Assembly (NCBI GenBank): GCA_027603945.1
Contig: JADIIU010000013.1
Coordinates: forward strand, 1-64,000
Reading direction: 5' to 3'
Source of the DNA: Terramyces sp. JEL0728
Lineage: Eukaryota; Chytridiomycota; Chytridiomycetes; Rhizophydiales; Terramycetaceae
Length of the DNA stretch: 64,000 bases
A model generated the notes under the pieces. That model was given only the letters and a program-made list of their open reading frames with translations. It was not told the origin of the DNA and did not search any database. A program made the position numbers and the translations under genes. Position 1 is the first letter of the stretch. Every line of letters starts with the position of its first letter. This document shows, one piece after another, positions 44,220-54,632 of the stretch.

Positions 44220-44468
44220 TTATTGATTCTGTTGCATATATTCCTGTGATTTAGCCTGAGCTCGTTCAAAATACGCCCAATACTTTTGCGAGCAATCAGT
44301 AACACATCGTCTCTCTTTATCAGTCATTTTTCCAGTCGAGAAATCAGCGCTGCATTGGTTGAAACAGTTGTTTAGAATTCCTAGTAGCATTTTTTGCATT
44401 TCTTGGTTTTCTCTTATCATGCTGTGGGCTTCCAGGAGTTGCATGTCTGAACTTGAAAGATTGTTCAT
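44220..44468 (-). CDS. Small TIM chaperone (Tim8/9/10/13 family)
   Basis: An 82-aa single-exon protein with the twin CX3C motif: CFNQC and CVTDC, 20 residues apart, flanked by helices. Small TIM proteins form hexameric chaperones in the mitochondrial intermembrane space and carry hydrophobic precursors to the inner membrane. The N-terminal helix and the spacing fit, but I cannot decide the paralogue. The stop overlaps AATAAA (44219-44224). Confidence 0.88.
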   Translation of the reverse strand: MNNLSSSDMQLLEAHSMIRENQEMQKMLLGILNNCFNQCSADFSTGKMTDKERRCVTDCSQKYWAYFERAQAKSQEYMQQNQ

Positions 44469-44578
44469 TTTTGTTTTTTTGTGATTAGAGAGAAAATTGT
44501 ACTCAAATACAACGAAGCGGGACCATTACGAGTGGTTTTGCATGGACAGTTAAATAGCAATGTTTTATTAGGTATAAA

Positions 44579-45130
44579 TCAACCAGAGTGCTTCTTTCGA
44601 TGTCGTATTAACGAAGTCCTATTTTTATATACACAAGCACATTCCTCACACTTGAACACCTGTTCAACCTTGTTATGAGTCTTTTCATGTGCAACCATAT
44701 TGCAGTGCTGAGTAAACCTCTTTTCACAAATGGAACACTTGTAATTCTTGATCCCCATATGCGAATTTAAATGCTCTTTTAGTCGTGAGCTGGTAGTGAA
44801 CGCTGATGGACAGGCAGTGCATTTGTACGGCTTTAAACCTGTGTGAGAGAATGTATGAGTCCGCAGTCCGGATTTTTGTGTAAAACTTGCACTACAGATT
44901 GTACATACAAATGGTTTGATGCTTTGGTGTATCCGCTCATGCTCTTTAAACGATTTCAGTGATTTGAATTCCTTTTTACACTGCAAGCATGTTTTCTTGA
45001 GTCCTTCCAGTTTTACATACAAGTTGAACAGCTCGATTTCTTTTCGTCCAGTGGTACTTTTTATTTCGTTTGTGAGTGAAGCTTCCACAGCTAGCGCCAT
45101 CAACAAGTCCATTGGATTCTCCTGTTGCAT
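44579..45130 (-). CDS. C2H2 zinc-finger protein, five fingers
   Basis: A 183-aa single-exon protein. Five C2H2 fingers cover the last three quarters: CLQCKKEFKSLKSFKEHERIH, CTICSASFTQ.....HTFSH, CTACPSAF......HLNSH, CSICEKRFTQ...VAHEKTH and CEECACVYKNR.....HRKKH. Linkers 2 and 3 approximate the TGEKPY consensus (HTGLKPYKC). This points to sequence-specific DNA binding; targets are unknown. The N-terminal 50 residues are acidic and hydrophobic, a possible regulatory segment. The ATG is the first in frame, and the next gene starts its 3' end 40 bp away. Confidence 0.88.
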   Translation of the reverse strand: MQQENPMDLLMALAVEASLTNEIKSTTGRKEIELFNLYVKLEGLKKTCLQCKKEFKSLKSFKEHERIHQSIKPFVCTICSASFTQKSGLRTHTFSHTGLKPYKCTACPSAFTTSSRLKEHLNSHMGIKNYKCSICEKRFTQHCNMVAHEKTHNKVEQVFKCEECACVYKNRTSLIRHRKKHSG

Positions 45131-45170
45131 TTAAACTTTGAAAAAAAATCAGTTCCAAATAATTGGTTTA

Positions 45171-45947
45171 TTAACAAATGCACTCTTTACAGTTTCTGAT
45201 ACCGTCATTGTAAACAGAACATTTACCGCAAATCAGTCTACCACACCCTCTACAATGGTGCCGTCTAAGAAACAAATTGAATTTCGATTTGCAAACCAAA
45301 CAGCAGTTGCTCTCGTAATCCTTCATCCATCGGTTTCGAAGGATAGATACTGTCCCTATAAAGTCATTCTGATCCTTTAAATTTTCAAATTCAATTTCAA
45401 TTCCATTCAGATTTACAGTTTCATTGATTTGTAGTGTAAGATTGTGTGTAGGAATGAGGATTGATGGCGGGTAAATTAGTACTAGATCATTAAACAAATA
45501 CAGTGTTTGGCAAGTGTTGATCTTGTCTTGGCGGATGTAAATACGTGTGTTTGATATTAATGGCAATTTTACAGCATGCTCAATTTCAGTGATTTTATAC
45601 AGGTTTGCGAATGAGACTGCAGGGTTTGATTGCGGTTTGAGCGTTGGCATTGAGACCGAATGCCTTAACTTTCTGATAGGCTTTCTTGCAATAAAGTCTC
45701 CTTCGCCGTGGTTATTGTTTGGCTGTTCAGTGACAGTCGATTGGAATCGTACTGGCAATTCATCTGCCGCAGTAGATTCAAGTTGATCTGTCGACGAGCT
45801 TATTGTTAAATTGGAGGTTTTCCTGGCCAGTGAAATACTGTTTTGTCTCTTGTCCTGGAATTTCGGAATCAGAGACGGTCTATCCAGAGACTCTGTTGAA
45901 TCTGTGCTTTTGACTCTGGGCTTGATTTTGGGGATTTTTGTTTCCAT
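45171..45947 (-). CDS. FYVE-finger protein with PH-like domain
   Basis: A 258-aa single-exon protein. The first 110 residues are Ser/Thr-rich and disordered. A probable PH-like domain follows, at about 115-205 (YKITEIEHAVKLPLISNTRIYIRQDKI..CQTLYLFNDLVLIY). The C-terminal FYVE-type finger contains CLVCKSKF, the diagnostic RRHHCRGCGRLICGKCS and CKEC. FYVE fingers bind phosphatidylinositol 3-phosphate on endosomes. The classical WxxD element is only partly visible before the first Cys pair, so lipid binding is probable but not certain. The arrangement resembles PH-FYVE or RhoGEF-derived fragments. The stop overlaps AATAAA (45167-45172). Confidence 0.82.
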   Translation of the reverse strand: METKIPKIKPRVKSTDSTESLDRPSLIPKFQDKRQNSISLARKTSNLTISSSTDQLESTAADELPVRFQSTVTEQPNNNHGEGDFIARKPIRKLRHSVSMPTLKPQSNPAVSFANLYKITEIEHAVKLPLISNTRIYIRQDKINTCQTLYLFNDLVLIYPPSILIPTHNLTLQINETVNLNGIEIEFENLKDQNDFIGTVSILRNRWMKDYESNCCLVCKSKFNLFLRRHHCRGCGRLICGKCSVYNDGIRNCKECIC

Positions 45948-46154
45948 TTATTTTGTAAAGTCTGTTGGCTCAAAACATGTGATTTAGACTAACCATTTAT
46001 TAACCAGACATGGAATGGCCGAGTTCATGAACTGATGAGGTGCTGTGAACCTTGGTATGCGGCCATGCCCATTGATGGTCGAATCCATTGGTGTTCACAA
46101 TGGCATTGGCGACATAAAGTAAATCCATAAATTAAATAGAATATCAAAACGGCA

Positions 46155-46733
46155 ATGAATAGAATATCAATCATTGCTACTAGGCTTGCTATTTTCACTC
46201 TCATTACCGTGTTTGTATGTTGGAGAATATCACTTGCAGGTATAAGCTACTTTATCTACCTGACAAATTGGAACTGGACGGTACTTGCACTATACTACTT
46301 TTCCTGCATTACCAATCTCATGTTCAAATCCGCACTAGCAAAACAAGTCAAACTGATCCTCTATAGCATTGCAATTGGGATTTGCTGGTTGGTCTCAAGT
46401 ACATTTTGGCTTTTGCTTTACAAACAACTAGAATGGGATCTACAAGGCGCTGTACTTGGATTTGAGCATTTATTCAACTTGGTTGTTCTTTTCGATTTGC
46501 TGGGGATGGAAATCACGATGGAACATGCTGTATTTCCTTGTTGCACTGTATTTTTCTATCTGGTTCAAATCGCTGTAGTTGTAAAGAGTACTGGCTGCGA
46601 TTGGCCTTATGGGTTCATGAATTACTGGCTGGGATCTGGAATATTTCCACTCAAACTATTGCTTTTGGTAGTCGTTGTCCAGCTATTTGTGTTTGGTTCC
46701 TACTGCTTGGTATTAAAAGCAACCAGCATTTAA
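46155..46733 (+). CDS. Polytopic membrane protein, five or six spans
   Basis: A 192-aa single-exon protein. Hydrophobic segments are at about residues 8-30, 40-60, 64-88, 100-120, 125-145 and 165-190. The motif YLTNWNWTVLALYYF and the late loop DWPYGFMNYWLG recall the rolling-stone / FAR-17a (AIG1)-like membrane families, which include lipid hydrolases. I do not see their conserved catalytic residues clearly, so function stays open. No signal peptide beyond the first span. Stop TAA overlaps AATAAA (46732-46737). Confidence 0.65.
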   Translation: MNRISIIATRLAIFTLITVFVCWRISLAGISYFIYLTNWNWTVLALYYFSCITNLMFKSALAKQVKLILYSIAIGICWLVSSTFWLLLYKQLEWDLQGAVLGFEHLFNLVVLFDLLGMEITMEHAVFPCCTVFFYLVQIAVVVKSTGCDWPYGFMNYWLGSGIFPLKLLLLVVVVQLFVFGSYCLVLKATSI

Positions 46734-46916
46734 TAAATTATTTAAATCGCCGTTTAATTCGAAATTGCAGATCTAGATAGATCCAAATGATTCGATCCGA
46801 TAGAACTTGACGAGACAGGTCCAATTTGATTCTGTCGACTTTGTAAATACAAGTGTAATAACTATATGTCGGTGCACATAAACCATTTTCCTATTTTTTC
46901 GAAATCTGATCTTTGA

Positions 46917-48216
46917 ATGACAGACGCAAAATACCTTGCAGCACTGCAGGAAAATCTATCACTGGAAAAGGAAAAGCTTGCTCTACATGAAAAAGTAGCG
47001 CGACAAGCTCAAGAAATCGTTGATTTGAAAACCAAATTACTGCAGGTGGAGCAGCGTGTTGCTGATTTGCACAAGATTGCACATACATTGGCCAAAGGAC
47101 CTAGTAATTCCAGTTAATGCAGATGGAACTGATTCACCAGAAAATATAGTGGAATCGAAAAAGAAGATGGAGAGGAAAAGTGCTCCGAAAGTTGCAGAAA
47201 AAGTATTGACAGAAAGAGCGATTCAAAATGATGAAGACGAGTATGGAGAATTGGTTTGCTGGTTGGTTGTAATCAGAAAAAGCCATCCAGGATCGCTATC
47301 TAGCTTGAAAAAGTATCATAGGGACATTATCAGAGATGCAACTAGAGAATTCCTGAGAATGAAGATTGGAGATGAGACGGCGGCTAGGTACTTGCAACTA
47401 ATTCAGATGCGAAGTAATGTATCAAAACAAAACAATTGAACCACATATCCCTGAAAATCTAATTGACGATTTCTATGACTGGTTCAATGACAAATTAGAT
47501 GAGGGGCTATTAGAAAACGAAAAGGAAAAGCGCAAATCGGCTGGCGGAAACATAAAAGTATTTTTTGCTAATGAAGATGTCGCCAGTATCACACAGGAGA
47601 AAAGAGCCATTGATTAATACTTCACCAACTGTACATACACTCAATCTGATTCAAAAGCAGTACCCAGACTTGTCATTTGATATTAAAGAGTATTCGAGCT
47701 TAATGGACAAGTATATCAAAAAGTGTAAGAATAGTATAACCGCAGATGATATCATTGGATCAGAATTGACACCAAACTTACTGACCCAGTTCCTAATAGA
47801 ATTTGAAAAGTATTTTGAACAAGATTTCAGAGATTCAAACGTGAGATTCCAATATTACAAACCGCAAAAAAGACAAATGGAAAAGGACGACGAACCGCAA
47901 CCAAAGAAACCAAAAACAAGCCTTGAACCCGATAGCACAGGGCATATTCGTTACACAATGTAATTTATACTAACAAAGTGTTTTGCAAGACATGTACCCA
48001 GATTACAATCGTAAATTCTCGGTGGAAAAAAGAGTAGATATGAAGCGGAAAGTCAAACATTGGCTGAAGCAGAAACTAGGAGATCAATTTTCAAAGTGCA
48101 TGATGCAAATCACAAGTAAAGGAAATGACAATCATCAAACTTACGGAATATCTGTTGATTTGATGGAAGAATTCAAGAAATGGGCTATTGAACAATTTAA
48201 AGTGATGGTTGAATAA
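46917..48216 (+). CDS. Unknown protein with coiled coil and three repeats
   Basis: Exons 46917-47103, 47123-47387, 47407-47557, 47577-47959 and 47979-48216, with four 19-nt introns, encode 407 aa. Residues 1-60 form a leucine-rich coiled coil. Three related modules of about 90 residues follow. Each has a Pro near the start (SHPGS, QYPDLS, MYPDYN), a basic helix, and a closing helix with (L/I)...F..(W/Y)F or a variant (ENLIDDFYDWF, LLTQFLIEFEKYF, DLMEEFKKWA). A basic patch (PQPKKPKTS) lies between modules 2 and 3 and may be a nuclear signal. I do not recognise the module. The exon joins are supported by frame alone, not by homology. The stop overlaps AATAAA (48212-48217). Confidence 0.65.
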
Positions 48217-48927
48217 ATGCTGGGCTAGAATTTTCATTTTGGATGAGTGTTGCGGTAACTCGCTTGGAGGATATACCTTGCGCAATACATGCAGCTGAGG
48301 GAAACGTCATATCTACGAATGAACAACCAACAGGACTAGCAAAGAATTACGTGGCTATGGCAATGTGCGAATTCTCTTTAGCTGACACCTGGTAACACAC
48401 TTTGATTCAAAGCCTTTCTGTAAAAGTAAATGCAGGTGATCCTTTTCCATTACAAATGTCGTTCTCAATGATAAATAGAGCCACGTAATTTCTGTCATGT
48501 TGATTTCATGAGAAGCAATTGCGGTCATTGAATGAAAGCAATAGTATTTGTGAACAAAACGTGATTCAGGCGGTGATTTTGCAGCAGACAGATACACAAA
48601 TATTAAACGCATGATCTCAATAAGCCTTGAGTGTTTTCTACTTAGCCTACATTAGCCAGAAAATTATTGAGGCGTCAAGAGGCACTTCTTGGACTTTGTG
48701 GTCCAGGCAAAAATAAACAAACGGGCATCCACATTTTGTTCTAGGAGGGTCGAGTGTCTTTTTGCAATGCTCTCTTATCGTTTATTTCACCGGCAATCTT
48801 GTTTCAAAATCATCCCCTGTCAACATCTCTTTGTCTGTGCCTAAATTGGACTTAGGCTTGCAACCAGTAGCCCCTACCGCCCTCTTGTTACAACATATAA
48901 AAACCCGCCAGTTCGCTCCATCCCATC
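48217..48927. other. Spacer with a possible small or broken gene
   Basis: About 710 bp upstream of the SEL1 gene. On the plus strand an ATG at 48243 opens a 50-codon frame (MSVAVTRLEDIPCAIHAAE...) with protein-like composition. A 21-nt GTAACA...AAG stretch at 48391-48411 could be an intron and extends it to about 77 codons. On the minus strand 48355-48612 is open for 85 codons. Neither matches a family I know. Either may be a short orphan gene or a remnant; I do not call a CDS. Confidence 0.3.
48896..48903 (+). promoter_or_regulatory. TATA box of the pseudokinase-SEL1 gene
   Basis: TATAAAAA begins 32 bp upstream of ATG 48928, implying almost no 5' UTR and supporting that start. Confidence 0.5.
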
Positions 48928-50894
48928 ATGACTTTGAACCATCCGTGTATACTAGATGACGCTAATGGATTTAAAACAATTCAGAATACCTATGAAGTAC
49001 TGCTGAAACAAAAAGAACGACTGTCATCTACTATGAGGTACCAAATCGCACTAGATATATCCAATTTAATGAATGCCGTGCATTCGAATGGGTATCTCGA
49101 CCCCGATTTGTTACCAGACAGAATATACTTTGACAAGGACGGACAGCACGGGCTGTGTATCATTGAAAAGGATGATTTGATCCCTTCTCAGTCCACCGTC
49201 ATCCTTGAAAAGGACGAACAGTTCCAACCGCCAGAGCTGGAGACTGGCCAAGTAATCTGTGTTAACAATAGCCATACTCTGCCGCCTCTGATGTATATAG
49301 ATACGGAATCGTTCTTTACTATTTGATATTCTCTTGCTATCCGGCTCGGCTACCTCTTGGACCAGAACTGAACCACTGCCCTCCATATTTAAAAGACCTT
49401 TTATTGAAATGTACAGCATCTACCCCAGCACACCGTTATAAATTTGGAGAAATTTTTGATATCCTGTCAACCAATTTTTTAGAGTTTGACACATATGATA
49501 TTGGCTGGGCTCAATCTTGCACTTGCGCTTTTGATAGTCTCATGAACCCAACCCGAATTAGTGTTCTTCTACCGCACGATAAAAACGGCTCAATGCACAA
49601 ACGTAAACATAGTTGGGATTCTGGGATTGTTGCTTCTCCCATTGAAAACGGATTTGAATACTCTGCTGGGGAATTGGTGTTTCTCCAGATTTACAATATC
49701 AGCAAAGAATCGGTTGTCCAAGAAAATGAAGAAACCATGCTTGAAAGCACACATTTCGCCAAGATGTTTGTAGATAGATTCAAACCAAACAAAGATGTGG
49801 ATATTGACGCGGTTACTGCACTATTTCAATCGTGGGGAGACTGCATTTCATCAAACACACTAGATGCAGCTTTATTTCAGGATTTTCAAGATATCACCTT
49901 CAAAACTATTGAAAATTCCTTGCTATCTGCAATTATTTCATTTTTGGATCAGTTTCTTGTTGAAGATTGCAACGGGATGATTGCTGCTGGGCTCCGACAT
50001 TTTGAAGGCACACTGGGACAAGTTGACTATGAGTTTGCAGCCTATTGGTTTGAAGAAGCTCTTGCAAAATATCCAAATAGTCCAGAAGCGTCGATCTGTC
50101 TAGGTCTTTTACACTTGGAAGGACTAGGCACTTCAAAGAACCCACCGGAAAGCGTAAAACTACTTTTGGAGGCTGCAAAGAATGGAAAAGATGTGATAAC
50201 AGACCTCGTGCAAGCGTATACCAACGGTTTGGGGATTCAAAAGAATACCGATAAAGCTCTGTGGTGGTTAATGAAGTGTGTTAAACTCAATCATGCTCGT
50301 TCCCAATTTTTACTTGGACAGTGGTACAAAGCAGGGAATCTCGTGAAAAAGGACTACGCTAAAGTTGTTAAATTGTATAGAATGGCTGCTGAAGGCGGGG
50401 ATGTTGAAGCACAATACCACTTTGCCAAATTCCTAGAAAATGGCGAAGGCAACAACGAAAACAATTACGAAGCATTCCGGTGGTATTATAAAGCTGCCCA
50501 AAAAGGATATATTAAAGCAACCAACAGAGTTGGCTACTGCTTTGAAAAAGGCATCGGCGTTCCGCAAGACCATCCTCGTGCTCTGCAGTTCTACAGAGAA
50601 GCAGCCAACAAGGGATACGCAGCTTCGCAATACAACCTTGGGCTGTGTTATATGCATGGGATTGGTGTTAAAAAGAATGCTGGTCTAGCGGTGGAGTGGT
50701 TCCAAAACAGCGCTTCGCAGGATATCGCACTGGCTCATTTCCAGTTGGGCAAGTGTTTTGAAGAAGGATTGGGAGTAGAAAAAGATGCTCATAAAGCATC
50801 TCTATGCTACAAAAAAGCAAAACAGCTTGGATTTGTCGATAAACCGCCTAGTCCCAAGACTGCTGATTCTCAAATATTTAAGCTATATTATTAA
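48928..50894 (+). CDS. Pseudokinase fused to SEL1 repeats
   Basis: Exons 48928-49251 and 49272-50894, with one 20-nt intron, encode 648 aa. The N-terminal 200 residues resemble the C-lobe of a protein kinase. They have MNAVHSNGYLDPDLLPDRIYF at the catalytic loop, then PYSAASDVYRYGIVLYYLIF (subdomains VIII-IX, rebuilt by splicing). The HRD Asp context is altered, there is no DFG, and the ATP-binding N-lobe is absent, so catalysis is unlikely. From about residue 330 on there are SEL1/TPR repeats, e.g. ASQYNLGLCYMHGIGVKKNAG and AHFQLGKCFEEGLGVEKDA. Kinase-SEL1 combinations are expanded in several early fungi and often act as scaffolds. The TATA spacing supports the short start. Confidence 0.8.
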
Positions 50895-50955
50895 TATATC
50901 ATCATTCATTTCTCAGTTTTATCAGAAGCAAGTTCATTTAATTCTCCGATATTCC

Positions 50956-53900
50956 ATGTCAACTCCAGAATTGAATCAGCCAGAAAAATTAAGGCCGTGG
51001 AGCGGAAGCATAGTGTGTCCAAAGAAGGAAAAGGTATCTTCAATCCATCGTAGATATGAAGAGTCATTTGCTTTGCCTGTCATTAATATTTTTCAAGAAA
51101 CAGGATCGAGTTTTGACAATGAATCAGATTGTAATTCTATCACAGACAAGCGGGGTAAATTAGCGAATTCCCAGGATTTTCGAAATGGAATTGCAACACC
51201 TGTCAGTCCAAAACCAAATTACGTGGAAAAGATTATTCAAATCCAAGAAATGCAGAAACCAATGCATATTAAACGAGATTTCCCCAAAGTAAGACCAAAG
51301 ACACCGCAGAGATGCTTTGTCGAACATACCAGGCTGAAACGTCCAAATACTGCAGTTAGCTTTCGAGACAATACGCCTGTTGATATCAATGATACAAAAA
51401 CATCAAAGAATCGGCCGGCAACTGCGAAAAGTTTAATCTCTGATGTTAACTGGGACTATTTAACGCGGAGTCAATCAGCTGCAACATATTCAAAACCAAT
51501 TTCAAGACCAAATACTGCAAAGTGGTACAACCCACTCGAGCCTGAGAGTAAAACTCGCAAGATTAATAAGCTTATCAGACGGCAACACCAAATAGAGATG
51601 GCGAGACCTTCTACTGGACGGCCGTCAACTGGGAAAACCTTATATGGTGCTTTTTCGGAAAAGATGATTCCCCAATCAAACAGTCCATGGCCTGGAATCC
51701 AAGATATTTCTGGTACAGCTCCTTCACCATCAACTCTTTGCACACCAGGAACCGCAAACAATTCCATAGCTGACGGATCTACCCCTGAATTATCAATCCC
51801 AATAGATAACGCAGCATCAATCATTGTCATGAATGGAGAAATTGCACACACTTCAGCATCATACAATAATTTTATGCAAAAAGTGCAACATTTCCCGAAA
51901 GATTTGTTGGATTACTACATGTGCCATTTAGAACAATATTTGCGGATGACAAGATGTAATTTTCAATAATTCTAGTTGAGTGGGCAGAGTGTAATGTTGA
52001 TAAAATAATCAAAGCTCTCAAACATCCCTTCCCATGGAAGTTTGCCAGACCCAAGGATTTCCTTGATCTATTTGTAAACCAACAGGATGTACATTAAATT
52101 AATATAGATACAAAACTATTTAGCAACTCCAGGATCAAAATACATTGGACCTTTACGTTTTCATTACGCAGCTTTAAAAATCCAAACCTTTTGGAGAATG
52201 TACTGCAGCGTCAAGCAATATCACAAGCTCCTTCGAATGAGGAATGATGTCAGCAAAGTGTGGAAAGCTTGGCAACGAAGAAAAAAGAGAATTGAACGCA
52301 GAAAGGCATTTCAGGTAATTTGCTTTAATCAAAGGAGCGACTGGATGAGGCAAAATTGGCTTTTCAAAAGCACAATGACAAATTTTACATGCAGTGGAAG
52401 ACTATTGCGGAAACGGATAGGATTGTGGTCAAAGTGAATTCCGCTAGTTTTTCAAAGTTTTATCGGTGCTCAATGACGGACCAAGACTCGTATGAGAGTG
52501 GATGTTTTGCAAGATTTATTGACTTGTTCGACCCGAAAATATCTATGATTTTTATTACAAAGGAAATGACTCCAAATGAAAGGATGGACATGCAACGGAT
52601 TATCAGTAGCTTGTAGTTTACCACAGATATTAATTTCAGCTACAAGGAGCTGATAGAAAGTAAAAGATTGATACTGGTCGAGCTGCCTTCGTTGGACATT
52701 TTTCCAAAAAACTATTCGCTGGGGAACTTGCTTCTTGGCTCGCCCGAGTCTCTTTCATGGATAAAATTCAGTATCTCAGGAATGCCGGCGTATATAGAGA
52801 GTACCGCCTTGGGGCCAGAAGAATGCTTTCTCTCACAAGTAAACAGCCATAACCATAGTATTTTAAAATACCCGTATTGGGCTCTTTTACAGCTTTCGAC
52901 TTACTAACCAATAAAAGGGAGAATCAACGAAAGTTTGCTGAAACATGCAAATGCGAAATACCACCAGGAATAGGGTTTTCGCACTTGGAGCTTTGTTCAA
53001 TACAAGATATAATTCCCAGGCTAGAGACGCTGCTTCAAGAATTTCCGTCAATTACTACCTGGGTTTTTAAGATGAATGAAACTACAGATAAATTTGGACT
53101 AGCCGAATTTACTCGCACTAAAGAAAAGTCTTTAGTGCAGGATTTGCTTAGAAACTTGAAATGCATAACGAGTCACAATTGGGGCAATCCTGCCGCCTAT
53201 TTCCATCTATTTGTGCGACACGGCGGCGTGATAGAAGCCAAAGTTCCTGCTGACTACAAAAAAGTGCAGCATCCATACTTTTATTATCAAATTCTACCAG
53301 ATTACACAATGGCTTGCCTTGGATCTTGCAACATGGTAAGTGCCATGTTAATTTAGCTGCCGTACAGAGAATACGAATTTTGCGGAATGTTCACTCCTTG
53401 CAATGTCGCAAACAAACATGAGCTGAGAGAGAAAGCATCACGCATTGCTAAAAATTTTGAAAATCAAAAATATATGGGGTTCTTGGCCATAGAATTTATT
53501 CAATGGTTTGATGATGCAGAGGTAGCTATAAACTAACAAGCAAAAACACACTACCTGGGTAAAGTCAATCAAGCCGTACTACACTGCGGAACTTGGCCAA
53601 CTTCAATACACCAGATTAGTTTCAAAGTGTACCGCATTTAGAGATGAATCATTTATTCATGTACCATCCCCAGATGAAGAGCCGGAATTTAAACATCTGA
53701 AAAAGCTAAAACACTTTGAAATGGTATGTTTATGTTAACTTTGAACAAATTAAGAAAAAAAGCAAGATTGGCACAAATATTCGACCGCGTGGGGATCTAT
53801 CTGTGGGGACTGCACAATGATATGATTGCTGGGCTATCAAACAAATCATTTGAATGTCTATGTGTAGAAAATAATATCATAATGGATTTAAACTATTGCG

Positions 53901-54511
53901 GAACACATTTACCAGACTTGGGGCAAGACGATCTTACGAAAACCTTCAATATGCTGGTTATTGATCAATCGCTGGAGCAGGTGGTAGAAAGACTCTTCAA
54001 GAATTTTATATTGCTATGCAGGACACTTCACCACGAAACAACCCACAACTTTTTAGAACTTTGCCAAATCATTTATGATAGTGTTGTTGATAAACTTCCG
54101 CAGTACGAAAAATGCCCTCTACCTTACGAATTAAACGAGCTGGAACTATTTGTGTACGAAAAAGTCCACGCATGGGGTCTATTTAACGACACCAAAGAAG
54201 GAACTGAGAAACTGCAGGCTGTTCAAATGCTGTCAACAGCCGCCATACAATTGCTTAATCTCGACATCCCATCCAGCGAACTGAAGCTGGATCCATTTTA
54301 CGGAAGAATTAGTATTGTCAAACCCCAAGTTTCAAAGACCAAGATTCAGCCTGGTACTACCTCTGTGGAAGAGTATTTGAAAATTATGAGCAACCTCGCA
54401 GATTTGGGTATTGAATCTGATGCCAAAACTAATAGACGAGCCAGTATTTTGAGGGAAAGGAAGCGCAGTACGTATAGAAAGCCAAAGCAGGTATCGACAG
54501 TCCCTGAATGA
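50956..54511 (+). CDS. IQCH: IQCH homologue (IQ motif, ciliary-lineage protein)
   Basis: Nine exons: 50956-51955, 51976-52088, 52108-52314, 52335-52612, 52640-52838, 52859-53335, 53357-53521, 53541-53723 and 53744-54511 (1129 aa; human IQCH 1027). Introns are 20, 19, 20, 27 (or 24 if it starts at 52616), 20, 21, 19 and 20 nt. IQCH is a calmodulin-binding protein of flagellated cells. An IQ motif is at about residues 392-410 (LKIQTFWRMY). The conserved core reads YFKIPVLGSFTAFDLL, NWGNPAAYFHLFVRHGGVIEAKVP, KYMGFLAIEFIQWFDD and DRVGIYLWGL. The first 330 residues are disordered with recurring RP.TA motifs. The last intron (53724-53743) ends TG, not AG. The extreme C-terminus could differ if a 20-nt GTCCCT...GAG stretch near 54500 is spliced. 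Confidence 0.8.
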
Positions 54512-54632
54512 TAATCGAGTTCGATTTGCTTCACAGAACAACCAAATTTTGTGAGATATTATAATACCATCAAATAATATAGAATTTGCAATACAACTTT
54601 GCTTTTTTCCAAAATTGTTGGAATCTCCAAGC

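Noticed and set aside
54492..54512. A 20-nt intron that would replace the last residues of IQCH
   Set aside because: GTCCCT...GAG is a weak match and the unspliced frame ends sensibly; noted as a possibility only.
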